64,000 bases of DNA, from NCBI GenBank assembly GCA_023213395.1, contig CM041465.1, positions 154,077,741 to 154,141,740 of the forward strand, given 5' to 3'. The notes below the pieces were generated by a model that did not search any database, had not been told where the DNA came from, and was given only the letters and a program-made list of their open reading frames with translations. This stretch comes from Cycas panzhihuaensis. Lineage: Eukaryota > Cycadophyta. The translations under genes were made by a program, and so were the position numbers. Below are positions 1 through 10,710 of this stretch, piece by piece; the stretch's first letter is position 1, and every line of letters starts with the position of its first letter.

Positions 1-1722
1 CATGTTGCACCTTCTGTTCCTCATTAAGGTCCTAGCGTTTTAGGATCTTCCCGCGGTATGTCTTTCCCTTAGTTGAAGGTTAGCATATCCTTCCCTAGCC
101 AAACCAATGTGCCATCCCCTAATGCGGTACATACTTTTCTTAGTAGGCCTACTGGTCCTACTAACCCTTCAACCGTTAGTCATGTAGGACCCGCTCCCAC
201 ACACCCTCAAAATCAATCTATTGGGGCTTCCTTTTACATCCCCCCAGGATATACTTCTCCACCTTGGGAGCAGGGTAGGGGAAGCCACCTCCCAGCTTAT
301 GGAGTGGATCCTCTACACCCATATGGGATTGCCCCACCTACGGGTGGCCCATATGGGCAAAACCCGGTTCCACATCCATCTTTTCTATCATCTGGTGCAA
401 TTCCTTTTGCCGTGCCTTCACAAGGGAACCAGACTCCGTTCTAAGACACTTATCCCCAAGTCCTCTCTCAACAAGGGGTGTTTCCTCAAGGAGGGATGGG
501 TGTGCCACCCCTGTACGCTCCTTGTTCACTACCTACTGCATCATTTGTTGATCCTATGGCCCAGGCGAGGGCACATCCCTTCATGGACTATAGATCAACA
601 CCTTTATCCGTTGAGGCATTAAGAACCAATCTGCCACCTCATCCTCTTGAAGTTCCTAGATTTGACAGAACTTCATCACAAGACCTAGCTAAGCACGTGT
701 GTAGTTTCTCTATGGTGTGCATAGATGACTAGGTATACAACCATATTATAATGAAATTATTTCCACGATCCTTACAGGGTGATGCCCTTAAATGGTTTTA
801 CCGTCTCCCTACCCACTCCATTTATTCATTCCAGCAATTGGTGGATGAGTTCATTGACTATTTTGATGTAGCCCATCCATTTAAGAGCGGAATGAAATCC
901 CTCTTATCGCTCAAACAAGGTCACGATGAACTGAATCGTGATTTTGTGCGGCAATTCCATGACTTGCTTTACTCCACTAAGGCAACATTGCCTGAGGAGT
1001 TAAAGAGAGATCTCTTCGGTAATGTATTTCATCCTGAAGTGTATGTGGAAGTCCTTAAAATGGGGGCAACCACATGTGACTCTGCGATTGCTAAGTGCTT
1101 AGCGTTGGAGGCTATTGAGATCCAATTTAGACTCAAGAAACCTCTTAAGCCCTCACAGCAACGTGAGGCACTACCTTCAACCAAAGATACTAAACCTTCA
1201 CAACCTGCCAAGTCTTCCTCTCACCCGACTGAGAGGACCTTAGATCTCCTCACATCTGCCATACACTCATTCGATCGTACGATGAAGGAGCTTAAGCTCC
1301 AAGCCCCTTCATCCCCAACATCCAACAAATAAGTCCAATAAACAACTCAAGCCCCCCTCCTCAGGAATGGAAATGCCTAGTCCTGTCAAGTGAGGAGGTC
1401 AGATCCCTCGCTTGAGAAGAAGTGGTGCTCCATTCATGGGGAGTGCTTCCTCAATGACTCACATTATAGGGCCCAACATCCTAAGGATGCCCCTCGACAT
1501 GACACTTCCTCTAAATGGGCCTCAAGGGCTAATTTGGACCAACCAGTTTACAAGGATCCATTCCCTAAACATGGGGAACAAGTTCGCAATGCCCAAACCA
1601 AGAATAATCAGAACCGAGGAAGATTGCCTAATTCCTGTCCTTCCCGTGATAAAGGAAAGAGCACCATGAATTCGTCCTCTTCCTCCCATTCCCCTAGCCG
1701 TCGTACCCCATCACCTTCGTAG
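1..1722 (+). pseudogene. gag: Tat gag (nucleocapsid/capsid polyprotein), 5' partial, decayed
   Basis: Structural protein of the element, which would package its RNA in cytoplasmic particles. The frame is already open at base 1 and contains stops at 25, 70, 442 and 730 and in the 1,330-1,380 stretch, all in one frame, so gag begins upstream of the window. The N-terminal third is rich in Pro, Gly and Tyr. The retrotransposon gag core lies at about 750-1,110 (GDALKWFYRLP, then a conserved F..L..F pattern and FVRQFHDLL). A histidine/cysteine knuckle remnant (WCSIHGECF) is at about 1,428-1,455, followed by a basic, Ser-rich tail. TAA at 25 and TAG at 70 sit in a Pro/Ser-rich context where Gln codons would fit, which suggests C-to-T changes. 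The family call is firm. Confidence 0.8.
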
Positions 1723-2520
1723 CCCCAGAATAAGGGGAAGAAGGTGATCCAGTTACTCGAGGTGACTCCTTCTTATGCCCTTATGCGGTCTCAGGCTGCC
1801 AAGGGAGCAGCAGGTGCTTCTTCTTCTGTTCCTTCCAACCCTCTTCCGAAGAACCCTCCTTCAAAAATACCTCTCTTCCCCAAGGCTATTCCTGTGCACC
1901 CAGGTCATTATGATTTCTGAAAGGCACTTACCCAGCCTACTGCGAAGGGTAAGCCCTTCTCCATCATGGACGAGCTTCATACTGTTGTTGTAGGAATGTC
2001 CTTGATGGACATTTTGAGGAGTTATCCCAAGCAGTGGGCCCTCCTCCTAGAAGCTTTAGGAACAAATGACGTGCTTATTCACGCTTGGGGCATTACCCAA
2101 AGTCACAAACCTGTTATTTCGTTTGATCCTAAGGACCTTCCTCCTGTAGGTGAAAGGGAACGTCAATGGAACTTCCCATTCATTATCACCATTGACACAC
2201 CTGATTATACTCTTCGAAGGATTGTTGTCGATAACAGTTCTTCCATGAATGCCATGCCCTTACGCGTCATGCAAGAGCTTGGTATTTCCACCTTGGAACC
2301 TATTCCATGGTGATGCCAAGGTTATGACGGTAGCGAGAAGACCCCTTTGGGATCTGTCATGATTTTGCTCACCCTTAAGGGCAAGACTGTTCTTGCCGAT
2401 GTTGTAGTGCTTAACGTCGACGTCAACTATAACCTCCTTCTAGGTCATCCATGGCTCGACCAAATAAGAGTCGTGTGCTTGGCTCTTTGGGGATAACTTA
2501 AATTCGTCCATGATGGGCAA
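1723..2520 (+). pseudogene. pro: Tat aspartic protease region of pol
   Basis: Retroviral-type aspartic protease that would cleave the gag-pol polyprotein. It continues the same frame as gag. The active-site segment reads RRIVVDNSSSMNAM at about 2,215-2,256. The usual D-S-G-S-S is here D-N-S-S-S, so the catalytic Asp is present but the invariant Gly is lost. The C-terminal flap partner LLLGHPWLDQ is at about 2,431-2,460, a spacing typical of plant gypsy proteases. In-frame stops occur at 1,918, 2,311 and near 2,497. The Pro/Ser-rich linker before the domain (1,723-1,960) has no recognisable fold. The protease was probably inactive even before the nonsense mutations. Confidence 0.75.
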
Positions 2521-4188
2521 ATGAGGGTGATTCCCCGCGAACGTCCACTTACTAACCAAACTCGTTCTACTAATCCAACAAACCGAGGTCCTTCTATGCA
2601 TGCCTTGGCTTGCTCTATTGGTATACCTAATCCATCTGAAGAAGATCCCGCATCTTCTTCCCCTAGTCTCACGCGATTCGCCCCTATTGGAATTGGTAGC
2701 TACAGGTACCTTGCTTCGTTTAGTGACGACAAGTCGCATGACGAGGACGAGGATTGTCTCTACCCTGTCTCTTTCATCTATACTAGTAGGTCGCACCTAT
2801 CTTGTTCCGTATCCCCATCTACAACCTCTTCCGTTAGTGAGGCTAGCCGCTCCTATGTGTCGTATGTCATCACTCATGTCGACTCATCCATCGTCAGTTC
2901 TTCTCCCTCATCACCTCCCGTAGGTGATGGTTTCGAAGAACTGCCTTTTGCTCCTTCTGAGGAGCCTCCTTTTGACTCTCTCTTAGAGTCTCGCGAGGAA
3001 GTCAGGCAACCCTATAACCATCATGGTCCTGTTGCCTCCACTCCCTCTGGTACTCCATCTACTAGAAGTAAGGTCATCCATGGGGTGGATTACTTTGAGG
3101 ATGATGATGCCCTACTCGAGCACCTAGCGGGCTTTGCGCCTAACTTGCCTTCTGGCCACCATAGGCTTGGTTATCAGAAGATCCTTATGGTTAGATCCAC
3201 ACTTGCTGATCTAATCCTGTCTCCTATTCCACCTCCTCCTATTGACTTTGCCCCTCTCCACTTCGAGGAGGGTAATGCCATGAGAATGGGGGCAACCCAA
3301 GACATAGTCTTAGCCCCTGGAAAGGTCATTAAGGTTGGGATGGAATGTTCTCCTAATGAGGTAAGGGAGTACTCCCTTTTGTTCCAGGAGTGTCAAGACG
3401 TTTTCGCAGCGGATTATGCTGACATGAAGGGAATTGATCCCTCCATTGTCACCCATAATCTTACCACCATCCCTGGTGCCTGCCCTGTGTGCCAGAAGCA
3501 GCATCCCCTTCAGCCGAAGCTCTCAATCACTGTCAAGATGGAGGTTGAGAAGCTTTTGGATACTGGGCTTATTACTTCCATTGACTACCCTAAGTGGGTC
3601 TCCAATATTGTCTCTATTGCTAAAAGGAACGAGGTAATTCATATATGTGTCGACTTCCACGACATTAACAATGCTTATTTTAAAGACAATTTCTCGCTCC
3701 CCTTTATCGATCAAATTATTGATCGTACTGCTAGATTCGAAGTCATGTCCTTAATGGATGGCTTCTCCGGCTATAACCAAATTCAGAACTCCCTTGAAGA
3801 CTGCCACAAGACAGCCTTCACTACACCATGGGGTACCTTTGCCTACAAGGCAATGCCCTTTGGCCTTAAAAATGCAGGTGCTACTTACCAAAGAGCCATG
3901 CATTTCATCTTCCACGACCTCATTGATAACACATTAGAGGTCTTCATGGATGATATGATGGGCCTCTCCCGTATCAGGGCCCATCATCCCTCTGACTTGC
4001 GGGCCATCTTTTCACGATGCTGCAAGTATCATGTCAGTCTAAACCCGCTCAAGTGTGTGTTTGCCGTTACCTCGGGTAAACTCCTTGGGTTTCTTGTGTC
4101 CAAATAAGGAATCTAGATTGATCCTGACAAGGTCAGGGCAATCCTTGACATGCCGCCTCCTAGGACCTAATGACAGATTAAGTCGTTC
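2521..4188 (+). pseudogene. Tat reverse transcriptase
   Basis: RNA-dependent DNA polymerase of the element. A 528-codon open stretch (2,521-4,107) starts with about 270 residues of acidic, Ser/Pro-rich linker between protease and RT. RT motifs follow in order: KMEVEKLLDTGLI at about 3,535, ICVDFHDINNAYFKDNF at about 3,640, LMDGFSGYNQI at about 3,750, MPFGLKNAGATYQRAM at about 3,852, and the catalytic box FMDD with Asp codons at 3,949-3,954 (usually Y/F-V/M-D-D). The polymerase centre therefore looks intact. Stops at 4,105, 4,114 and a double stop near 4,168 separate it from RNase H, again without frame change. The wording of these motifs is that of Tat rather than Athila or chromoviruses. Confidence 0.88.
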
Positions 4189-4740
4189 CTAGGTAGGCTT
4201 GGTTTTCTCAGGTGCTTCTTAGCAGACTTCGTTGTAAGCACTAAACCCTTTACGAACCTATTGAAGAAGGGAGCCCCTTTTTCTTGGTCTGACAAGACCT
4301 GAAAGGCCTTCAAAGGACTCAAGGAAGCCCTTGCTTCCGCTCCTATACTGGCGCCTTCTTGATTCGATAGGCCCTTCATCCTATACACCTCAGCGACTGA
4401 CGAATCCTTGGGCACTATGTTAGCTCAAGAGGATGACTCAGAAATCGAGAGAGTTATATATTTCATCAGTCGTACCCTCGTGGTTGCTGAACTTAACTAT
4501 TCTCCTACCGAGAAGGAGTGTCTCTCCCTAGTCCTTGCGACCAAGAAGTTTAGGCACTACTTGCTTGGCAACACCACCAAGGTGATCATCCAATCTGATC
4601 CCTTGTGATACTTGCTTAGTCGTTCAGATTTGAGAGGTAGGGTCAGTTGTTGGGTTGTCCTGCTTCAAGAATTTGACCTTCACATCGTTAACCAGAAATC
4701 AAAGAAGGGAATGGTAGTGGCTGAGCAGCTCACAGACATC
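4189..4740 (+). pseudogene. Tat gypsy-type RNase H (first RNase H)
   Basis: Would degrade the RNA strand of the RNA/DNA hybrid. It follows RT in the same frame. Motifs: ILYTSATDESLGTMLAQED at about 4,378-4,434, YFISRTLVVAELNYSPTEKE at about 4,459-4,518, FRHYLLGN at about 4,549, then QSDPL with a stop, YLLSRSDLRGRV, and LLQEFDLHIV at about 4,660. This is the gypsy RNase H followed by the tether region. In many Tat elements an additional archaeal-type RNase H follows at once, after a segment like the PDESILMI seen here at about 4,786. Here the frame passes straight into the integrase N-terminus instead. Stops near 4,300 and 4,360 and at 4,606 and 4,807 break it. Confidence 0.82.
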
Positions 4741-6087
4741 CCTATTCCTAACTCCTTTGGTGCCCCCGTCAAGGATTCTCTCCCTGATGAGTCTATCTTG
4801 ATGATTTAGGGCACTTCTCCTCATCCACTCATCGACAATGAGTGGTATGGTGATATAGTGTAGTATCTCACAGAGCAGCAATACCACCCCGATGCTAGTA
4901 GCACAGTTAGATCTCGTATCCAGACTTCTGCTAGGCAATACTTCCTCATAGGTGAAATATTGTACAAGAGGTCCTTCGATGGGATCCTCCTCCGCTGCAT
5001 CACTAGCGACGAAGCTGACCAAATACTCCGTGAATGCCACCATGGTATTTGTGGGGGTCACTTTGGGGGGCAGTCTATGGCTCAGAGGATCCTTCGCATG
5101 GGGTATTTCTGGCCGTCCCTTTTCAAGGGCACCTATGCCTTTGCTCTGAGATGTCAGTGATGTTAGAAACATGCCAACATCTCCCATGTGCCTTCCGAGG
5201 CCCTTCACCCTATTGTTTCTCCATGGCCTTTTGCTCAGTGGGGGCTAGACCTCATCAGGGTTATTTCTCCACCTTCGTCGTCGCAACATATGTTTATCTT
5301 GACTACCACGGAGTATTTCACCAAATGGGAAGAGGCCATCCCCTTGATCACTACTCATGGTAAAACGATAGCCACATTCATTTACCAGCACATCATTTAC
5401 CGTTTCAGGATTCCAGACGTCCTAATCACTGATAATAGAATCTCCTTTTGTAATAAGGAGATGGACGAGCTTTGCGTGAAGTTTAAGATTTCTCACAAAA
5501 CTTTTTCTCCCTACTACCCTCAGGTAAATGGCCAAGTGGAGTCTTTTAATAAGACTCTCGTTAATATCCTAAAGAAAACTGTTGCTCAGTCCCAAAAGGA
5601 TTGGCACCTTCAGCTGCCCTCTGCTTTATGGGCTTACCACACCTCTATCCGTTCTGCCACAGGAATGACCCCATTCTCCCTAGTCTACGGTACTGAGGCA
5701 GTACTCCTGCTAGAGGTGCAGATTCCCTCTTTATGAGTCTCCCTTCAAGGTCTTATCAACGAAGAGTCAATCCGTTAGGCTCGCCTTTTAGACCTCGAGG
5801 CTTTGGACAAGAGATGATTAGTCGCTTATTAGGCTAACCTAGCATCCAAAGCTCGCTCGCAGAGAACCTATGATAAACACCTTCGTTCTCGTCCTTTGTT
5901 TCCCAGGGACCACATCCTCAAGCTTAAATATTTCCATGACCATTTGACCAAATTCAAACCTCGATGGGTTGGCCCTTTCGTCATTATCGAGACCCTCGGT
6001 AATGGTGCTTATAGGATAGCCACCCTGGAAGGGCTTGAATTTAAGAAAGCTGTTAATGGGAAATTCCTTAAGAAGTTTTATGCATGA
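4741..6087 (+). pseudogene. int: Tat integrase, no chromodomain
   Basis: Would insert the cDNA into chromosomal DNA. The zinc-binding domain shows the His pair in ECHHGICGGHFGG (about 5,032-5,070). The Cys part is at about 5,146-5,175, where stops now fall in the C-x-x-C segment. The catalytic triad is complete: Asp in WGLDL (5,248-5,250), Asp in ITDN (5,431-5,433) and Glu in QVESFNKTL (5,539-5,541), with exactly 35 residues between the last two. The C-terminal domain at 5,896-6,087 (FKPRWVGPFVI...GAYRI) is open, and TGA at 6,085 is a plausible natural stop. Stops at 5,158, 5,164, 5,734 and several at 5,770-5,840 inactivate it. Lack of a chromodomain agrees with the Tat lineage. Confidence 0.88.
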
Positions 6088-6576
6088 TCTTTTGGCAATC
6101 CCTTCGCCATCTCTACTCCAAAATACTTAAACTACCATCTTAGGTTGTTCCCATCCTTCCCAACCACAGGTAGAATGGCAATTTAAGATGGATTCTAGCT
6201 TTTCTTTCTGGTTCCTCCCACGGAACCCATGTTCTCGTATCCTCTTGGGAACGTGTCGTCTTCCTATTTGGGCATCCCCCAATTGGGACGATGCCTTGGA
6301 GTACTATTACTCCTCTCTCTTGCTTGTTGTTTCCTTTGCATATTCCGCTATGCTCCTCCGTAGTTATGCATGTCACTCTATTTCTAACCTCACACCTCTC
6401 TATCACCTCTACTCATGGTGGATGTGTGTGCTCCTGTTAGATATATAGCCATACATGGAAGGAAATGCATACATCATACAACAAAACATTTACAATATAC
6501 AAAACAAAGCATACATGCTATCTACAACACATGATATACACACCATCTCATGTCAAAATGGGGTTCCAATTACCCC

Positions 6577-6612
<36 letters not shown>

Positions 6613-6743
6613 AAAATCATATGTTACATCATACATATGGTAAGCTGGTGCCTTTGCAGGAGGGGTACAATCATATGAGCCTATATATGACCCCCTCGAG
6701 GCTCGTGCGTTCCCCTATCAAAATCATATATATATCTCCTATA
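6088..6743. other. Spacer between integrase and the antisense gene
   Basis: No supported gene. It holds a T/C-rich stretch, an A/C-rich stretch at 6,430-6,570 and a (TA)n tract. Because the antisense gene ends at about 6,744, this should contain the 3' ends of both convergent transcripts. I could not place a poly(A) signal with confidence. Confidence 0.4.
6578..6607. repeat. (TA)n microsatellite
   Basis: About 15 uninterrupted TA units directly after a CCCCG. Confidence 0.95.
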
Positions 6744-8659
6744 CTACTGCTGCCCCGCTCCTAGGGTACCATCTCCTGGCTTGTGTGATCCTTCTCCTAG
6801 GGACCACATCCCTCCGAGGCTCCTCCTGGGCCTCCGTGAGCTCCCTGCCTTACTCCCCTCGTTGTGTGGCCGTCTCAGGGTCGTTGCCACTGTATGAGTA
6901 TATTTCCTACTCCTGCTCGACCTCAACGCCATCTAGTCTACTAGTTGATCATATCTAGCCTGGATACGATCCCTCTCTCCCCGGAGTCCCTCCTCCATAC
7001 TCTGGAATCTCTCCTCTATTGCTCTGAGGCGCTACTCCAGCACTACTATCTAAACCATGCTTCCTACATCTCTGCGTGCTCCTCCCTGTGCCTCTAGAGC
7101 CTAGACCCGTCCACGTAGCTCATCGTGCTTGCTCCTCACCTCGTCGAGCTCTCGCTGCATCTGTCCCCTGAAAGCTATATGCTCTTGGGACTCTGCAGCC
7201 CAGATGTCTCTCACCCTTACCAACGGGACGAATGCCTCCATGTGGGCACCTGTCGATCTAGGCACATCCTCTACCTGAATGGGCGGTTGCCCCTCTGCAT
7301 ACACCTGAGGGAACATCTCCCTCACCATGGCCTCCACTAGTCTCCAGACCTCTGTTGTACTTGCCAATGCAACATGCCATGTGTCAGTATATATCCCACC
7401 ACATACCATGATCAAATCAAAATAAATATCTATCTGGCTATCAAATGACTGGGAAATGGTTAGGCCTCACCTGCCATAATCGCTGACTCCTCTGCTAGCG
7501 CGACATCCTCTCCTCCTGGCTCTCCGCCAGCTACGGGTACCTCATCCTCGGGTACCTCCTCTACTTGGGCCTCCCTCTTCGCAGGGACGGGCTCAACTCT
7601 CGCCTCTCTGAATCTCCTCACAATCCGTAGTCTACGGGCACTAGTCACCGGCCCCCTGCTCTCCTCAGCTGCCCCTGATGGGCTTGCCTCTCCTCCGGCA
7701 GTCCCGGATGGTCCCGCTGCTCCTCCTACTGTCCTTGAAGGACCTGCCTCCCCCACAAGTCATGATAGGCCGACCCCATCTCCTTTGTCATCATCATCGT
7801 CATCATTTGGGAGCGCTCTTACTCCACCCACCTCATCATCACTATCCCACCTCACTGTCCTGTATGGATCTACTACATAGTCCATCAAGGTAAGGAGGTC
7901 CAACGATGTCACCTCTACTGATCACCAGACATGGGCCTAGTCTTCTGTCCCCCTCAGTCGAGTCTACCATTTGTGGACCATCAGGGCCCACTCTGCTATG
8001 GGGTGTAGTCCCCCCGCTAGTGTCACTGCCACAAAATGATCGAAGAACCAGCATTGCAGCAACGTGTTGTATGATAATCCTCCCTTTCCTTCTACCCTGA
8101 TGGCGTCAAGCTATACGATGAGGTTTGTCGCTATCATGGTAGCCCAGTCCATCCTCTCATTGTCTTCACAGCGGTGCACTACATCTATCCAGTGACTTGG
8201 TATCTCCCTATAGTTCTGTTTCTGGGAAATCTAGAACAGAATGCATAGTATAATCAGCTTCCTCACCTGAGGAATCCTCGACATCACCATAGTCTAGAGA
8301 GGAACTCCTCTCTGCTTTCACCTGTCAGCCCCTGTGAAGAACAGGGCTACCTCTCTATGTGTTGCCTCTATGCTAGGCAACACTCTTAGTATCACCGGTC
8401 TCCCAGTCACTGGTACCCCCAGAATACGTCGGATGTTCCCCAGTGTGACCATCACATCACCTACCTCAGGCAAGTGGAATACGTGCCTCCTCCTATCCCA
8501 ATGGGATACAATATCTACTAGAAGTCTCTGATTGGATGCAAATTGGGGTGTCTTCAAGGCCTTGTACAGGCCACACCTCTGCAGGATCTCCTTGTCCCCC
8601 TGGGACATCATCTCGATAAAGCTCAGCATCGCCATACCTACATTCTCATGGTTATCCAC
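6744..8659 (-). pseudogene. Antisense plant mobile domain (PMD, aminotransferase-like) gene carried by the Tat element
   Basis: Seen on the minus strand: a 113-codon ORF starting with Met at 8,659 contains LQRCGLYKAL, VSHWDRRRHVFHLPEVGDV and VTLGNIRRILGVPVTGRPV, the N-terminal half of the plant mobile domain (PF10536 family). A likely donor CAG|GTGAAAG lies at 8,322/8,321. After an intron-sized gap, homology resumes at about 8,221 (SHWIDVVHRCEDNERMDWA, then VEGKGGLSYNTLLQCWFFDHF split by nothing but preceded by one stop), giving the C-terminal half to about 7,950. An acidic linker (about 7,860-7,460), a 7,415-7,101 ORF and a heptad-like coiled coil (about 7,200-6,940) follow. The phase across the putative intron does not fit perfectly, so the exact acceptor is unsure. 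PMD proteins are host factors in transposon silencing and development and also travel in mobile elements; the role here is unknown. Confidence 0.75.
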
Positions 8660-9824
8660 TGCGATGACAGCCTGTCTATATCAAAAGCCAATCAAAGTCA
8701 GTCCTGTCAGTCAGCAATGCTCCTCACTCTCTCTCAACTCTCTCTGTCTGAGATTTGGGGCCTTATGGCCCCTCCTATTCTTTTTTTTCTGATTTTTTGC
8801 CTTCATACTGTGTTAAACTTAGTGGTACCGCTAAGTTTAGCTCGGGCCCCACCGCGATCGGGGGGCCCCGCGGTAATGATTGTGGCACCACGATCTTTGC
8901 CATGGTACGAATGGCATGCCCCCAAAAGGGGTGGATTTCTGCCCCACAACTAAAAAAAAATTCCTCTAGTGGACCCCGTGGGGCCCACTGGGACCAGGGC
9001 TCATTAATGCTCAGGTCCCGCCTCTTTCTGGGTCCAATTCAGACTCTAAGAGGCCTCCAATCACCCATAAGGGGCACAAAATCATATAAAAAACCTATTA
9101 AAAGCAATGAAACTGAAACTTTGAAATGGGTTGGGTTTTGTGAGATCCACTCACTGTATCTAGTCTCGCAGTCATCATCTCGTCCCGATGATCCCGTTGG
9201 CTTTCTCTACACTTTGATCCAATGGTCGGATCGTTCCCCGCGTGCCTCTGAAGTCGAGCAGTGCTCCACTGCGTAAGGAAATGGCTCTGGTTTCTCACGA
9301 GAGCCGGTGGAAATGAATCAATTTTCCATTCGATTTTCCTGATATAGGCGGGGGCCCCGACGGGCACTTCTTCCGTTTTTGGCCTCACGACAGCCGTTGG
9401 GACCATCTCGTTTCCCCGATTGCCTTTGCCTTATGGCGCTGTTGCCTGTTGTGCTCTTTTGACGGCCTTTTTGTGCTCCCTTGTAGGTGCATTTATGACG
9501 TCTCATTTTTACACTTTTTCCCAGGGCCCTTCTATCTCGTTTTGCATTCTGCTCCCGTGCATGCCTGATTTTATACTCGTTTGGCTCATTTCACCATCCT
9601 GGACTCGTTTCCACAATCCTTTTTTTGCTCCTAGGGCCTCCAAAAGGAATGCTCCCTTGTCCAAGGGTATGTTTCGCTTCTCGAAGCGACCTTTGGTGCT
9701 CTAGGGCACCTTTTCTCTGCCCGCTCTCAAGTAGTGGTCAGACCGCTTGCTCTCGTCCCTCGGTAGCCTCATTGCTAGGTCCTCCTAGCCTTCGTGGCCA
9801 CCTTTTTCTTGCCTTTCGAGCACC
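8660..9824. other. Non-coding spacer upstream of the antisense PMD gene
   Basis: No ORF here shows recognisable family motifs. The part nearest the PMD start contains a palindrome cluster (8,814-8,916). The part at about 8,950-9,420 is mixed in composition with short open frames on both strands but no domain. It may hold the promoter and 5' exon or UTR of the antisense gene; that is inference from position only. Confidence 0.45.
8814..8916. repeat. Cluster of four near-perfect palindromes
   Basis: Four inverted repeats in about 100 bases. 8,814-8,839: arms TAAACTTAG and CTAAGTTTA around GGTACC, with one mismatched pair. 8,851-8,874: ACCGCG and CGCGGT around a GC-rich loop. 8,878-8,895: GATTGTGG and CCACGATC. 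8,898-8,916: TGCCA and TGGCA. They lie about 155-255 bases upstream of the antisense PMD start codon. Confidence 0.8.
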
Positions 9825-10295
9825 GTGTTCATCCCATCATTGTTCATTTACTACCAGGACTTTGTGTCACCCATGTCCATCTACATTTTTACCGACGGCA
9901 GAAGCTGTGATAACCCTGGACCTTCTGCCGCTGCATGGATCCTTCGCAGCCCCTCTAGACATGATCTTCTGCACTCTAGGGTCTTCCTCTCAGAGGCTAC
10001 CAACAACGAAGCTAAATATACAGCTGTTATTGAAGCCCTTACTAATGCTCTATGTTTCCATAATGGACCCATTATTTTGCTCTCCGACTCTCAGGTTGTG
10101 GTGTCCCATCTCACCCAGGTTTACTAGGTACGATGCCCTCACTTGAGAACTCTTGCTTCTATCGTTGGATCCCTCCTAGCCTGCTTCTCGTCTGTCAACA
10201 TTCAGCATATCCCTCGGGCCCTCAATGTTGAGGCAGATAGTCTCGTTCGCCTCATCCTTGAGCGACACCTTCCTCTTCTTATTGACCATCCCTGA
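9825..10295 (+). pseudogene. Second RNase H (archaeal type, aRNH) of the Tat element, downstream of integrase
   Basis: Would hydrolyse RNA in RNA/DNA hybrids. Motifs in order: IYIFTDGRSCDNPGPSAAAW (first Asp, about 9,880-9,935), EATNNEAKYTAVIEAL (Glu, about 9,995-10,042), ILLSDSQVVVSHL (Asp, about 10,073-10,112), then a single stop at 10,125 followed in the same frame by NIQHIPRALNVEADSLVRLI (last Asp, about 10,197-10,257), ending at TGA 10,293. All four D-E-D-D catalytic residues are present, so one TAG is the only obvious lesion. Archaeal-type RNase H acquisition is established for plant Tat elements. Here it lies about 3.7 kb after integrase, beyond the antisense gene. A host RNase H fragment is the alternative, but composition and context favour the element. 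Confidence 0.85.
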
Positions 10296-10700
10296 GGCTT
10301 GTTTGGTCGCCTTGTCACCCAGGCCCCAGGTCTTTACGCACCTCACTTTGCGATCTGTTCGCACCTCCAAAACCTAGCTACTAATGAGGTTAAACTATGG
10401 TGACTACCAATTTTGTTTACTCTTCTACTTGATTATGCACACCTCTCTGCATCTTCTCTGGCGGGGGCAGCCCCCTCACCTTTCTTATTCTCCTAGTCAA
10501 TTTCTGGGTGGCGCATAGGTAGCCCCTATGTTGTTTCCACCTCCACCTTCGTATCTACGCATTCTGCCATGACACTCGCCAGCACCCTTGCCTACTATTA
10601 TGATCTTGATTTATATATCTATATACACATGTGCTACTGACAGTTGTGTTGCCAGCATTCGCCATCGCACCATGCTTCCAAGCGGCGAGGCTCTGCTGCC
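10296..10700. other. Tat 3' untranslated region
   Basis: No coding signal recognised between the second RNase H and the polypurine run. A TATATATCTATATACAC stretch occurs at about 10,610. Confidence 0.45.
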
Positions 10701-10710
10701 AAGGGGGCAG
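10701..10710 (+). promoter_or_regulatory. Candidate polypurine tract
   Basis: AAGGGGGCAG immediately before TGTTTCCCAG. This is the expected arrangement for plus-strand priming at the left edge of a 3' LTR. A second purine run at about 12,420-12,432 (GGAAAGGGGGATA) is a weaker alternative. Confidence 0.4.

Noticed and set aside
221-622. 133-codon open frame overlapping gag
   Set aside because: Gag continues in frame 1 through this region. The overlapping frame shows no conserved pattern.
9098-9406. 102-codon minus-strand frame upstream of the PMD gene
   Set aside because: No recognisable domain. It could be a 5' exon of the antisense gene, but I have no splice or homology evidence.
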